Source: AC-32 sp038237925 (lineage in GTDB: Bacteria; Actinomycetota; Thermoleophilia; Gaiellales; Gaiellaceae). Taken from it: a DNA stretch of 64,000 bases. Of the stretch, positions 1 to 7,978 are shown piece by piece; within the stretch, counting starts at the first letter, position 1; the number at the start of each line of letters is the position of its first letter. The notes under the pieces were generated by a model. That model searched no databases and was not told the origin of the DNA. It saw only the letters and a program-made list of their open reading frames with translations. The stretch is taken from positions 62,001-126,000 of the forward strand of contig JBBRYF010000007.1 in the NCBI GenBank assembly GCA_038237925.1, in the 5' to 3' direction. The position numbers and the translations under genes are program-made.

Positions 1-812
<812 letters not shown>

Positions 813-845
813 TCCGCCTCCTTCGAGTCAGCGCCAGACTAGCGC

Positions 846-851
846 TAGGAT
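846..851 (+). promoter_or_regulatory. -10 box TAGGAT for leaderless aminotransferase mRNA
   Basis: TAGGAT is followed by 6 nt and then the GTG start at 858, leaving no room for a ribosome binding site. This is the spacing expected of leaderless actinobacterial transcripts. No convincing -35 is seen. Confidence 0.5.
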
Positions 852-857
852 CGCGTT

Positions 858-2192
858 GTGGCAGTCGAAGCGGGCCTAGACGCCAAGCGGATCCAGGAGC
901 TCGACAAGCAGTACGTCCTGCACTCCTGGTCAGTCCAGAACCAGATCTCACCGCCCGCGATCGCCGGCGGTGAGGGCCGCTACTTCTGGGACCACGACGG
1001 CAACCGCTACCTCGATTTCGCTTCGCAGCTCGTCAACGTCTCGCTCGGCTACCAGCATCCCAGGGTGGTCGCGGCGATCGTGGAGCAGGCACAGAAGCTG
1101 ACCACGATCGGGCCGCCGATGGCGCACGAGAACCGCTCCGAGCTCGCGCGCCTGCTCGCCGAGGTCACGCCCGGAGACCTGACGATGTCGTTCTTCACGA
1201 ACGGCGGCGCGGAGGCGAACGAGAACGCGATCAAGCTCGCGCGCTGGTACACGGGGCGGCAGAAGATCGTCGCGCGCTACCGCTCCTACCACGGCGCCAC
1301 CGCCGGCTCGATCTCGCTGACCGGCGACCCGCGCCGCTGGCCCGCCGAGCCGGGGATCCCGGGCGTCGTGCGAATGCTCGACCCCTACACGTACCGCTGC
1401 CCGGCCGGTCACCCCGACCCGTGCCCGGTCTGCTCCGGCGGGCCGCACCTCGAGGAGCTCCTCCAGTACGAGGGGCCGCAGAACGTCGCCGCCGTGATCC
1501 TCGAGACGATCGTCGGGACGAACGGGATCATCTTCCCGCCCGACGGCTACCTGCAGTCGATCCGCGAGGTCTGCGACCGGCACGGAATCCTGCTGATCTG
1601 CGACGAGGTGATGGCCGGCTTCGGCCGCACCGGCAAGTGGTTCGCCTGCGAGCACTGGGACGTCGTGCCCGACATCCTCACGGTCGCGAAGGGGATCAAC
1701 TCCGGCTACGTGCCGCTCGGCGCGATGGTGATCAACCGCAAGCTCGCCGACTGGGTGCAGGACAAGTATTTCGCCGGCGGCCTCACCTACTCGGGCCATC
1801 TGCTCGCGTGCGCGTCGGCGATCGCCTCGATCGAGGCCTTCCAGGAGGAGGGCATCGTCGAGAACTCGGCCACGCTGGGCGCCGTGCTCGGCGAGGAGCT
1901 CGGGAGGCTGATGGACAAGCACCCGTCGATCGGCGAGGTGCGCGGCAAGGGCCTCTTCTGGGGCATCGAGCTCGTCAAGGACCGCGAGACGCGCGAGCCG
2001 CTCGTGCCGTTCAACGCGGCCGGCGAGGCGGGCGCCCCCATGGCGAGGCTCGCCAAGGCGGCGATGGAGCGCGGCGTCTACCTGATGACGCACTGGAACG
2101 TGATCATCGTGGCGCCGCCGCTGACGATCACACGCGAGGAGCTCGACGAGGGCCTCGGCGTGCTCGACGAGGTTCTTTCCACGGTCGACTGA
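858..2192 (+). CDS. Class III PLP-dependent omega-amino acid aminotransferase
   Basis: The 444-residue product has the class III aminotransferase layout: SFFTNGGAEANENAIKLAR near residue 110, YHGAT near 145, the ICDEVMAGFGRTG segment around 250 carrying the PLP-binding Asp, and AKGINSGYVPLGA with the Schiff-base lysine around 275. It resembles beta-alanine/taurine-pyruvate aminotransferases. A Cys-rich insert (CPAGHPDPCPVCSGG, near 180) is seen in some members. The GTG at 858 is chosen because it lies 6 nt after a TAGGAT box. With the divergent mmsA it could transaminate beta-alanine or 3-aminoisobutyrate to the semialdehyde used by MmsA (inference). The exact substrate cannot be read from sequence. 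Confidence 0.9.
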   Translation: MAVEAGLDAKRIQELDKQYVLHSWSVQNQISPPAIAGGEGRYFWDHDGNRYLDFASQLVNVSLGYQHPRVVAAIVEQAQKLTTIGPPMAHENRSELARLLAEVTPGDLTMSFFTNGGAEANENAIKLARWYTGRQKIVARYRSYHGATAGSISLTGDPRRWPAEPGIPGVVRMLDPYTYRCPAGHPDPCPVCSGGPHLEELLQYEGPQNVAAVILETIVGTNGIIFPPDGYLQSIREVCDRHGILLICDEVMAGFGRTGKWFACEHWDVVPDILTVAKGINSGYVPLGAMVINRKLADWVQDKYFAGGLTYSGHLLACASAIASIEAFQEEGIVENSATLGAVLGEELGRLMDKHPSIGEVRGKGLFWGIELVKDRETREPLVPFNAAGEAGAPMARLAKAAMERGVYLMTHWNVIIVAPPLTITREELDEGLGVLDEVLSTVD

Positions 2193-2280
2193 GCTACGCT
2201 GTCGGCCTCCGCCGCCGAGGGGGTCGTAAATTCGCACCATCAGGATCGAAGCGCCGACGTCTGGCGCCGCCGAGCAGCTC

Positions 2281-2481
2281 GTGCACGACCTCGTGCCCTT
2301 CGCGCGGACCGATCTCGTGCCGCTCGACGAGGAGCGCTGGGAGGTTCGGGTCGAGGAGAGCACCGAGGACGAGCTCGACGCGGTGCTGCACGCGGTCGCC
2401 CGCTGGGTCGCCGCCTGCGAGCTCGAGCAGCGGCACGTGCTCGTCGACGACGAGCCGGTCGAGCTGCCTGAGCCCTCCTAG
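2281..2481 (+). CDS. Small acidic hypothetical protein
   Basis: This 66-residue acidic reading frame shows no family I recognise. The frame remains open upstream to 2230, where ATT (a rare start codon) sits 7 nt after a GAGGGGG ribosome-binding-like run. That start would add 17 residues beginning IRTIRIEAP. The GTG at 2281 has no ribosome binding site. Its TAG stop is embedded in a CTAG shared with the stop of the convergent gene, an arrangement repeated at other gene pairs in this window, and this supports it being real. Confidence 0.5.
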   Translation: MHDLVPFARTDLVPLDEERWEVRVEESTEDELDAVLHAVARWVAACELEQRHVLVDDEPVELPEPS

Positions 2482-2765
2482 TCGTCCACGCTGAGCGAGA
2501 GAGCGTGCGCGACGACGCGGCGGCCGTCGGCCTCGTAGACGACGTCGACGTTGTCGTCCTGGCGGTAGGTGCCGGCGACGCCGAGGAAGATCGAGAGCCA
2601 GCGCCAGAAGCCGAGTCGCCCTTCGCGGGCCAGCTGACGCTCGAAGACGAGCTCGTCTCCCTCGCGCCTGAAGTCGCGGCCGGCTTGCTGGGCGACGCCG
2701 TTGACGAACACTTCGAGCGTCTGACCGACTCCGTCGGGGAGTTGCACGCGCGTCCGTTCGTGCAC
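2478..2765 (-). CDS. Conserved-looking small hypothetical protein
   Basis: The 95-residue product has no signal peptide and reads as alternating beta-type segments with one hydrophobic stretch (FWRWLSIFLGVAG, near residue 55). I do not recognise a family. GTG at 2765 lies 6 nt downstream of a minus-strand TAGCCT box, the leaderless arrangement seen repeatedly here. Its stop overlaps that of the convergent small gene in CTAG at 2478-2481. Function unknown. Confidence 0.65.
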   Translation of the reverse strand: MHERTRVQLPDGVGQTLEVFVNGVAQQAGRDFRREGDELVFERQLAREGRLGFWRWLSIFLGVAGTYRQDDNVDVVYEADGRRVVAHALSLSVDD

Positions 2766-2771
2766 GGCTAG

Positions 2772-2777
2772 AGGCTA
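2772..2777 (-). promoter_or_regulatory. -10 box TAGCCT, leaderless start of the 95-residue gene
   Basis: On the minus strand TAGCCT is followed by 6 nt (CTAGCC) and then GTG at 2765, consistent with a leaderless transcript. Confidence 0.4.
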
Positions 2778-2825
2778 CTGGTGCGCAGCGAGCAAACGTC
2801 ACCTGGCCAAGATGGGGTGTCAGAC

Positions 2826-2852
2826 GGGCGCCCCGGCAGAGCCGGCGCGCCC
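2826..2852. other. Strong GC hairpin upstream of coxB
   Basis: Two 12-nt arms (2826-2837 and 2841-2852) pair at 11 of 12 positions around an AGA loop. No T-run follows on either strand, so it is not a standard intrinsic terminator. It is the main recognisable element in the roughly 120-bp gap between the 95-residue gene and coxB and may insulate or regulate the oxidase operon. Confidence 0.45.
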
Positions 2853-2885
2853 TCTATGGTCGGCGCCGACCAGCGTCGCCTTAGA

Positions 2886-3884
2886 ATGCCATCGCCTGTG
2901 CGCCGGTCCGTCTTTGTCCTTTGCGTCACCTTCGCGCTCGTGCTCTCCGGCACGGCAATCGCAGGCAACGGCGGCATCGCTCCACCCGCGCCTGCCTCAC
3001 CGAACGCGAAGAACATCCGCGACATCTACTGGCTGATCCTCGGCGTCACAGGCGGGATCTTCGTGCTCGTGATCGGGGCGCTCCTGCTGTTCGCCGTTCG
3101 CTACCGCAGCGCCGGACGGCCTCGCGAGGTCGAAGGCCCGCAGGTCCGCGGGCACGTCAAGCTCGAGCTCGCGTGGACGGCCGGGCCCGTCGTCCTACTC
3201 GCGATCATCGCCGGGTTCGTGTTCTGGAAGGTCGCCGACCTGAGCGACACGTCCGGGCTCCCGGCCGCCGCCGCGGCGAAGCCGGCCGACGAGATCACGA
3301 TCGACGGGCATCAGTTCTACTGGGAGTTCCGGTATCCGAACGGCGCCGTCTCGGTCGACCACCTGCGGCTGCCGTACAACCGCGTCGTCCGGCTGACGAT
3401 CGTCGCCCACGACGTCGACCACAGCTGGTGGGTCCCGGCGCTCGGCGGCAAGCTCGACGCGATCCCCGGCAAGACGAATCACACCTCGTTCCGCGCAACG
3501 AAGCTCGGCGCCTTCCGCGGCCAGTGCGCCGAGTTCTGCGGGCTCCTGCACGCAGCGATGCTCGCGCAGGTCGAGGTGCTGCCGGCCGACCAGTACGACT
3601 CCTGGGTGGCGCAGCGGAAGAACGCGCAGCTCGCGCTCGGCAAGGAGACGTTCGTCGGCACGTGCGCGAAGTGCCACGGGCTCGCCGCCCAGGGCGATGC
3701 CGGCCCGAACATCGCGTCGAACCCGCTGCTCGGCGACCGCAAGGGCATCACCAACGTGATCCGCAACGGTGTCGGCAAGATGCCGGCCGTGGGGAACGAC
3801 TGGCCGCAGGCGCAGCTCGACGCGACGATCGCGTACCTCCAGCAGCGCTTCAAGCACGGAGGCAGCAGTGGCGGCCAGGGCTGA
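2886..3884 (+). CDS. coxB: Cytochrome c oxidase subunit II with fused cytochrome c domain (caa3 type)
   Basis: The 332-residue product starts with a signal-like hydrophobic segment. A transmembrane helix around residues 45-65 and a second around 95-112 follow, then the periplasmic cupredoxin domain with the CuA set Cys214, Cys218, His222, Met225 (CAEFCGLLHAAM). A C-terminal cytochrome c domain has Cys260, Cys263, His264 (CAKCH), which makes the enzyme caa3-type, taking electrons directly through the attached haem. ATG 2886 is chosen. A TAGAAT box overlaps it, so GTG at 2898 is an alternative leaderless start. The stop overlaps the coxA start by 17 nt. Confidence 0.95.
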   Translation: MPSPVRRSVFVLCVTFALVLSGTAIAGNGGIAPPAPASPNAKNIRDIYWLILGVTGGIFVLVIGALLLFAVRYRSAGRPREVEGPQVRGHVKLELAWTAGPVVLLAIIAGFVFWKVADLSDTSGLPAAAAAKPADEITIDGHQFYWEFRYPNGAVSVDHLRLPYNRVVRLTIVAHDVDHSWWVPALGGKLDAIPGKTNHTSFRATKLGAFRGQCAEFCGLLHAAMLAQVEVLPADQYDSWVAQRKNAQLALGKETFVGTCAKCHGLAAQGDAGPNIASNPLLGDRKGITNVIRNGVGKMPAVGNDWPQAQLDATIAYLQQRFKHGGSSGGQG

Positions 3885-5508
3885 GCGTCCGCCGGTCTCG
3901 CTCGTCATCTCGCGCGGCCGCGTGTCGAGCTGGCTGACGACGGTCGACCACAAGCGGATCGGGATCCTCTACCTGGTCACGACGCTCGTCTTCTTCCTCG
4001 CGGGCGGCGTGATGGCGCTCCTGATGCGCGCGCAGCTGGCGACGCCGAACGAGCACTTCGTGACGCGCGGCAGCTACAACGAGCTCTTCACGATGCACGG
4101 GACGACGATGGTCTTCCTCGTCATCGTCCCGTTCTGGGCCGGCCTCGGGAACTACCTCGTGCCGCTGATGATCGGCGCCCGCGACATGGCGTTCCCGCGG
4201 CTGAACGCGCTCTCCTACTGGCTCTTCCTGCTCGGCGGGCTGATCCTCTACTCGAGCTGGTTCGCGGCCGGCGGCGCGCCGAAGGCGGGCTGGACGGGCT
4301 ACCCGCCGCTCTCGGGGCTGCCGTTCACGCCCGGCCACGGGATCGACCTCTGGATCCTGTCGCTGCACGTGCTGACGCTCGCGTCGCTCGCGGGGGCGAT
4401 CAACTTCCTGGTCACGATCCACCGGATGCGCGCGCCCGGGATGTCCTGGATGCGCATGCCGTTGTTCGTCTGGTCGATGGAGGTCTACGCGGCGCTGCTC
4501 GTGCTCGCGCTGCCGGCGCTCTCGGCCGGGTTGACGCTGCTGCTGCTCGACCGGCAGGTCGGGACCCACTTCTTCATCCCGGACAAGGGCGGCAGCGCGG
4601 TCCTCTACCAGCACGTCTTCTGGTTCTTCGGCCACCCCGAGGTCTACATCATGATCCTGCCCGCGATGGGAGTCGTCTCCGAGGTGATCCCCGTCTTCTC
4701 GCGCAAGCCGATCTTCGGCTACACCGCGATCGCGGTCTCGACGGTGGCGATCGGCTTCTACTCGATGCTGGTCTGGGCCCACCACATGTTCGCGGTCGGA
4801 CTACCCGGCTACTTACAGGGCTTTTTCATGATCTCGTCGATGATCATCGCGGTGCCGACCGGGGTCAAGATCTTCAACTGGCTCGCCACGACCTGGCGCG
4901 GGAACCTGCATTTCGACACGCCGATGCTGTTCTGCCTCGGCTTCATCGGCGTCTTCACGATCGGCGGGCTCTCGGGGATCTTCGTCGCCGCCTACCCGTT
5001 CGACTGGCAGGTGACGGACACGTACTACATCGTCGCGCACCTGCACTACGTGCTCTTCGGCGGCTCGATGTTCGCGGTCTTCGGCGGGCTCGCCTACTGG
5101 TGGCCCAAGATCTTCGGGCGGATGCTCGACGAGCGGCTCGGGAAGATCAGCTTTTGGCTGATCTTCGTCGGCATGAACGTGACCTTCTTTCCGATGCACA
5201 TGCTCGGCCTGCTCGGGATGCCCAGGCGCATCTACACGTACTCGTACGGCGGGCTGTGGGAGTGGTACAACCTCGTCTCGACGATCGGCTCCGGAATCAT
5301 GACGCTCGGGATCCTGGTCTTCGCCTGGAACATCCTCAAGACCTCGCGCTCGGGCGTGCGAGCGGTGAACGACCCGTGGCTCGCGTACACGCTCGAGTGG
5401 TACACGACCTCGCCGCCGCCGCCCCAGAACTTCGACAAGGTGCCCTACGTCTCGAGCGCCCGGCCGCTGCGCGACCTCCGGCGGCGGATTGCGGATGCCC
5501 GTGCATAG
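3868..5508 (+). CDS. coxA: Cytochrome c oxidase subunit I
   Basis: The 546-residue polytopic protein carries the haem-copper oxidase signatures: MHGTTM (haem a ligand), GHPEVY (CuB ligand His and cross-linked Tyr), AHHMF (two more CuB histidines) and AHLHYVLFGG (haem ligands). Length fits an unfused subunit I. GTG at 3868 is preceded by GGAGG with 5-nt spacing inside the end of coxB, so the two are translationally coupled. No subunit III gene follows; the next gene is ctaB. It forms the oxygen-reducing, proton-pumping core with CoxB in the cytoplasmic membrane. Confidence 0.97.
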   Translation: MAARAERPPVSLVISRGRVSSWLTTVDHKRIGILYLVTTLVFFLAGGVMALLMRAQLATPNEHFVTRGSYNELFTMHGTTMVFLVIVPFWAGLGNYLVPLMIGARDMAFPRLNALSYWLFLLGGLILYSSWFAAGGAPKAGWTGYPPLSGLPFTPGHGIDLWILSLHVLTLASLAGAINFLVTIHRMRAPGMSWMRMPLFVWSMEVYAALLVLALPALSAGLTLLLLDRQVGTHFFIPDKGGSAVLYQHVFWFFGHPEVYIMILPAMGVVSEVIPVFSRKPIFGYTAIAVSTVAIGFYSMLVWAHHMFAVGLPGYLQGFFMISSMIIAVPTGVKIFNWLATTWRGNLHFDTPMLFCLGFIGVFTIGGLSGIFVAAYPFDWQVTDTYYIVAHLHYVLFGGSMFAVFGGLAYWWPKIFGRMLDERLGKISFWLIFVGMNVTFFPMHMLGLLGMPRRIYTYSYGGLWEWYNLVSTIGSGIMTLGILVFAWNILKTSRSGVRAVNDPWLAYTLEWYTTSPPPPQNFDKVPYVSSARPLRDLRRRIADARA

Positions 5509-6691
5509 GGCGAACGCCGGTGCCGGAGCCTGGCTGCGGCTGACCGCGCTCGCGGCCGCCGCGGCGTGCGCTGTGGCCGTCGTGAGCGGAGCGCTCGGGC
5601 TCGGCGCCGCGCACCGTGCGCTCGCCGCCCTGGCGCTGCCGCCGCTCGCCGCGCTGCTAGCTGCGGCCTGGGTGGCACACCGGCGGCTGCTCCCGCCCGC
5701 GCTCGTGTCGCTCTTGGCGTTCCTGGCCACCGCGCTCGTCACGCCCAAGCCGGCGCACCTCGTGCTCGCCGGCCTCTCGCTCGCCGCCGCGCTCGTCGCC
5801 GCCGCCCAGACTTTCCGGGGCGAGCCGGTCGCCGCCGCGACCTGGCGCGACTACGTCACCCTGACGAAGCCGCGGATCATGAGCCTGCTCCTGCTGACGG
5901 GCGCCGCGGGGATGGTCGTCGGCGCGCGCGGCCTTCCCGACCTCGAAACCTTCGTCCTGACGATGGCCGGCCTCGCGCTCGCGTGCGGCGGCGCCAGCGC
6001 GATCAACCACGTGCTCGACCGCGACCTCGACCGGCTGATGCGCCGCACCGGTCACCGGCCGGTCGCCGAAGAGCGCGTCACGCCGGCGCGTGCGCTCGAG
6101 TTCGGGCTCACGCTCTCCGCATTCTCGTTCGTCCTGCTCGCTTCGCGCGTGAACGTGTTGACCGCGTTGCTCGCGCTCGTCGGCAACCTCTTCTACGTCT
6201 TCGTCTACACGCGCTGGCTGAAGCGCTCGACGCCCCAGAACATCGTGATCGGCGGCGCGGCGGGCGCGGTGCCCCCGCTCGTCGGCTGGGCGGCCGCTAC
6301 CGGAAACCTGAGCGTGCCCGCCCTGTTCCTGTTTCTGATCGTCTTCTTCTGGACGCCACCGCACTTCTGGGCGCTCGCGCTCGTGATCAAGCGCGACTAC
6401 GCGGCCGCCCGCGTGCCGATGCTCCCGGTCGTGCGCGGCGACGACGAGACCGCGCGTCAGATCGTCTGGTACTCGCTCGTGCTCGTCGCGGTGACTCTCC
6501 TCCCGTTTGCGTGGCACACGGCGGGCCCGCTCTACCTCGCGACGGCGCTGCTGCTCGGCGCGCTCTTCCTGCGACTCGCGTGGCGGCTGCGGCGCGCGAC
6601 GACGACCGCCCGCGCCGGCGCGCTCTTCCGCTACTCGCTCCTCTACCTCGCCCTGCTCTTCGTCGCGCTGGCGATCGACCCGCTGCTCTGA
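5495..6691 (+). CDS. ctaB: Protohaem IX farnesyltransferase (haem O synthase) with N-terminal extension
   Basis: UbiA-family prenyltransferase adding a farnesyl group to haem B to make haem O for the oxidase encoded just upstream. The prenyl-diphosphate motif NHVLDRDLDRLM and the second Asp region near RGDDET are present, and YVTLTKPRIM marks the normal start of the domain at about residue 115. The preceding ~110 residues hold three or four extra hydrophobic helices not required in the family; total 398 residues versus about 300. Translation probably starts at ATG 5495, overlapping the end of coxA by 14 nt. Confidence 0.93.
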   Translation: MPVHRANAGAGAWLRLTALAAAAACAVAVVSGALGLGAAHRALAALALPPLAALLAAAWVAHRRLLPPALVSLLAFLATALVTPKPAHLVLAGLSLAAALVAAAQTFRGEPVAAATWRDYVTLTKPRIMSLLLLTGAAGMVVGARGLPDLETFVLTMAGLALACGGASAINHVLDRDLDRLMRRTGHRPVAEERVTPARALEFGLTLSAFSFVLLASRVNVLTALLALVGNLFYVFVYTRWLKRSTPQNIVIGGAAGAVPPLVGWAAATGNLSVPALFLFLIVFFWTPPHFWALALVIKRDYAAARVPMLPVVRGDDETARQIVWYSLVLVAVTLLPFAWHTAGPLYLATALLLGALFLRLAWRLRRATTTARAGALFRYSLLYLALLFVALAIDPLL

Positions 6692-6807
6692 TGGACGCCC
6701 ACGACGACCGCGGCAACATGATGTTCGGGCTCGCGCTGCTCGGCCTCTTCCTCGTCCTGTTCGGGCTCGCGGTCGCCGCCGCGTTCATCTGGCTCGCCGT
6801 CTTCTGA
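6691..6807 (+). CDS. 38-residue single-span membrane peptide in the oxidase operon
   Basis: ATG at 6691 overlaps the ctaB stop (TGATG) and the frame runs 38 codons to TGA at 6805-6807. The N-terminal 11 residues are polar (MDAHDDRGNMM) and the rest form one long hydrophobic helix (FGLALLGLFLVLFGL onward). The coupling to ctaB, the overlap with the next gene and the composition support a real small membrane protein, possibly an oxidase accessory or small subunit (inference). No sequence family recognised. Confidence 0.6.
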   Translation: MDAHDDRGNMMFGLALLGLFLVLFGLAVAAAFIWLAVF

Positions 6808-7925
6808 GCGAGCTCGAGGGGATCTTCCTCGCCCGGCCGGAGAGTCCCGGCGCCGGGATCCCGCTCGCCGTCAAGGACCTCTTCGACACGGCCGGGCTCG
6901 TCACGACCTACGGCTCGATCCTCTTCGCCGAGCACGTGCCCTCGGAGACCGCCGAGGCGGTGCGCCGGCTCGAGACGGCTGGATACGCGAACGTCGGCAA
7001 GGCGAACCTGCACGAGTTCGCCTACGGCACGACCTCCGAGAACGAGCACTTCGGGGCCGTTCCCAACCCGTCGCACCCGGGGCACATCGCGGGCGGGTCG
7101 AGCGGCGGCTCCGCGGCGGCGCTTGCGGCCGACCTCGCCGACGCGGCGCTCGGCACCGACTCCGGCGGCTCGATCCGCATCCCCTCCGCGTGCTGCGGGA
7201 TCGTCGGGTTCAAGCCGACCTGGGGGCTCGTGCCGATCGACGGCTGCTTCCCGCTCGCGCCGAGCTTCGACCACGCCGGGCCGATGGCCCGCGACGTCGC
7301 CGGCTGCGAGCGGATGATGAACGCGCTCGCGCCCGGCTTCGAGCCCCGCCGGGTCGAGCTCGAGGAGCTCGAGGTCGGCGTCGCGTGGACCGAGCTCGCC
7401 GACCCGTTGGTGCGCGAGCGCGTCGAGGCGGCAGCCGCGCTCTTCCCTCACCGCCGCAGGCTCGAGCTGCCGCTCGCGGGGGAGTTCCACGACAGTTTCA
7501 GCCGCGAGGTCGCAGACATCCACCGTGAGCTCTTCCTCGAGCACGCAGACGAGTACAGCTCCAACGTGCGCCCGAAGATCGAGTGGTGCCTGGCGGTGAC
7601 CGACGCCGAGTACGAGCGCGCGGTCGAACTGCGCAAGCGCTACCGCGAGCAGCTCGCCGAGGCGGCGGCCGGAGTCGACCTGGTGCTGACGCCGACCCTC
7701 GTCTGCGTCGCGCCGCCCGCGCCGGCGGACGAGCTCGCGCGGCGCGTCGACCTGATCAAGCTGACCTTCCCCTTCAACGCGGCCGGCTGGCCGGCCGTCG
7801 CGCTGCCTTGCGGCCCCGCGGAGGGCGGCCTCCCGGCATCGGTGCAGCTCGCGGCGCCGCCGGGGGCGGATGCGCTCGTGCTCGGCGCGGCGGCGGCGCT
7901 GGAGCAGGCCCTGTCCCTCGATTAG
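6804..7925 (+). CDS. Amidase signature family hydrolase, probable CTG start
   Basis: Amidase signature enzyme with the Ser-cisSer-Lys triad visible: Lys24 in AVKDLFDT, the GGSSGGSAAA glycine-serine segment at 97-106, and nucleophile Ser123 in GTDSGGSIR. No ATG, GTG or TTG lies in frame before Lys24 within this region; the first later one (HVPSE) would delete the catalytic lysine. CTG at 6804 forms a CTGA overlap with the preceding stop, like the ATGA overlaps nearby, so I place the start there, giving 373 residues. The N-terminal helices before the lysine that GatA-type enzymes have are missing. It is not likely to be GatA itself; substrate unknown. Confidence 0.85.
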   Translation: MSELEGIFLARPESPGAGIPLAVKDLFDTAGLVTTYGSILFAEHVPSETAEAVRRLETAGYANVGKANLHEFAYGTTSENEHFGAVPNPSHPGHIAGGSSGGSAAALAADLADAALGTDSGGSIRIPSACCGIVGFKPTWGLVPIDGCFPLAPSFDHAGPMARDVAGCERMMNALAPGFEPRRVELEELEVGVAWTELADPLVRERVEAAAALFPHRRRLELPLAGEFHDSFSREVADIHRELFLEHADEYSSNVRPKIEWCLAVTDAEYERAVELRKRYREQLAEAAAGVDLVLTPTLVCVAPPAPADELARRVDLIKLTFPFNAAGWPAVALPCGPAEGGLPASVQLAAPPGADALVLGAAAALEQALSLD

Positions 7926-7978
7926 CGTCACTCGAACGAGGGACGCCGCGACGCGCCGCGGTGCCGACATTCCTCGTG

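Noticed and set aside
948..2363. 471-codon minus-strand open frame opposite the aminotransferase
   Set aside because: Low-complexity Arg/Asp/Ala-rich translation without motifs; the plus strand encodes a complete class III aminotransferase. Long antisense frames are expected at this GC content.
2826..2852. Intrinsic terminator before coxB
   Set aside because: Strong stem but no T-run on either side; annotated only as a hairpin.
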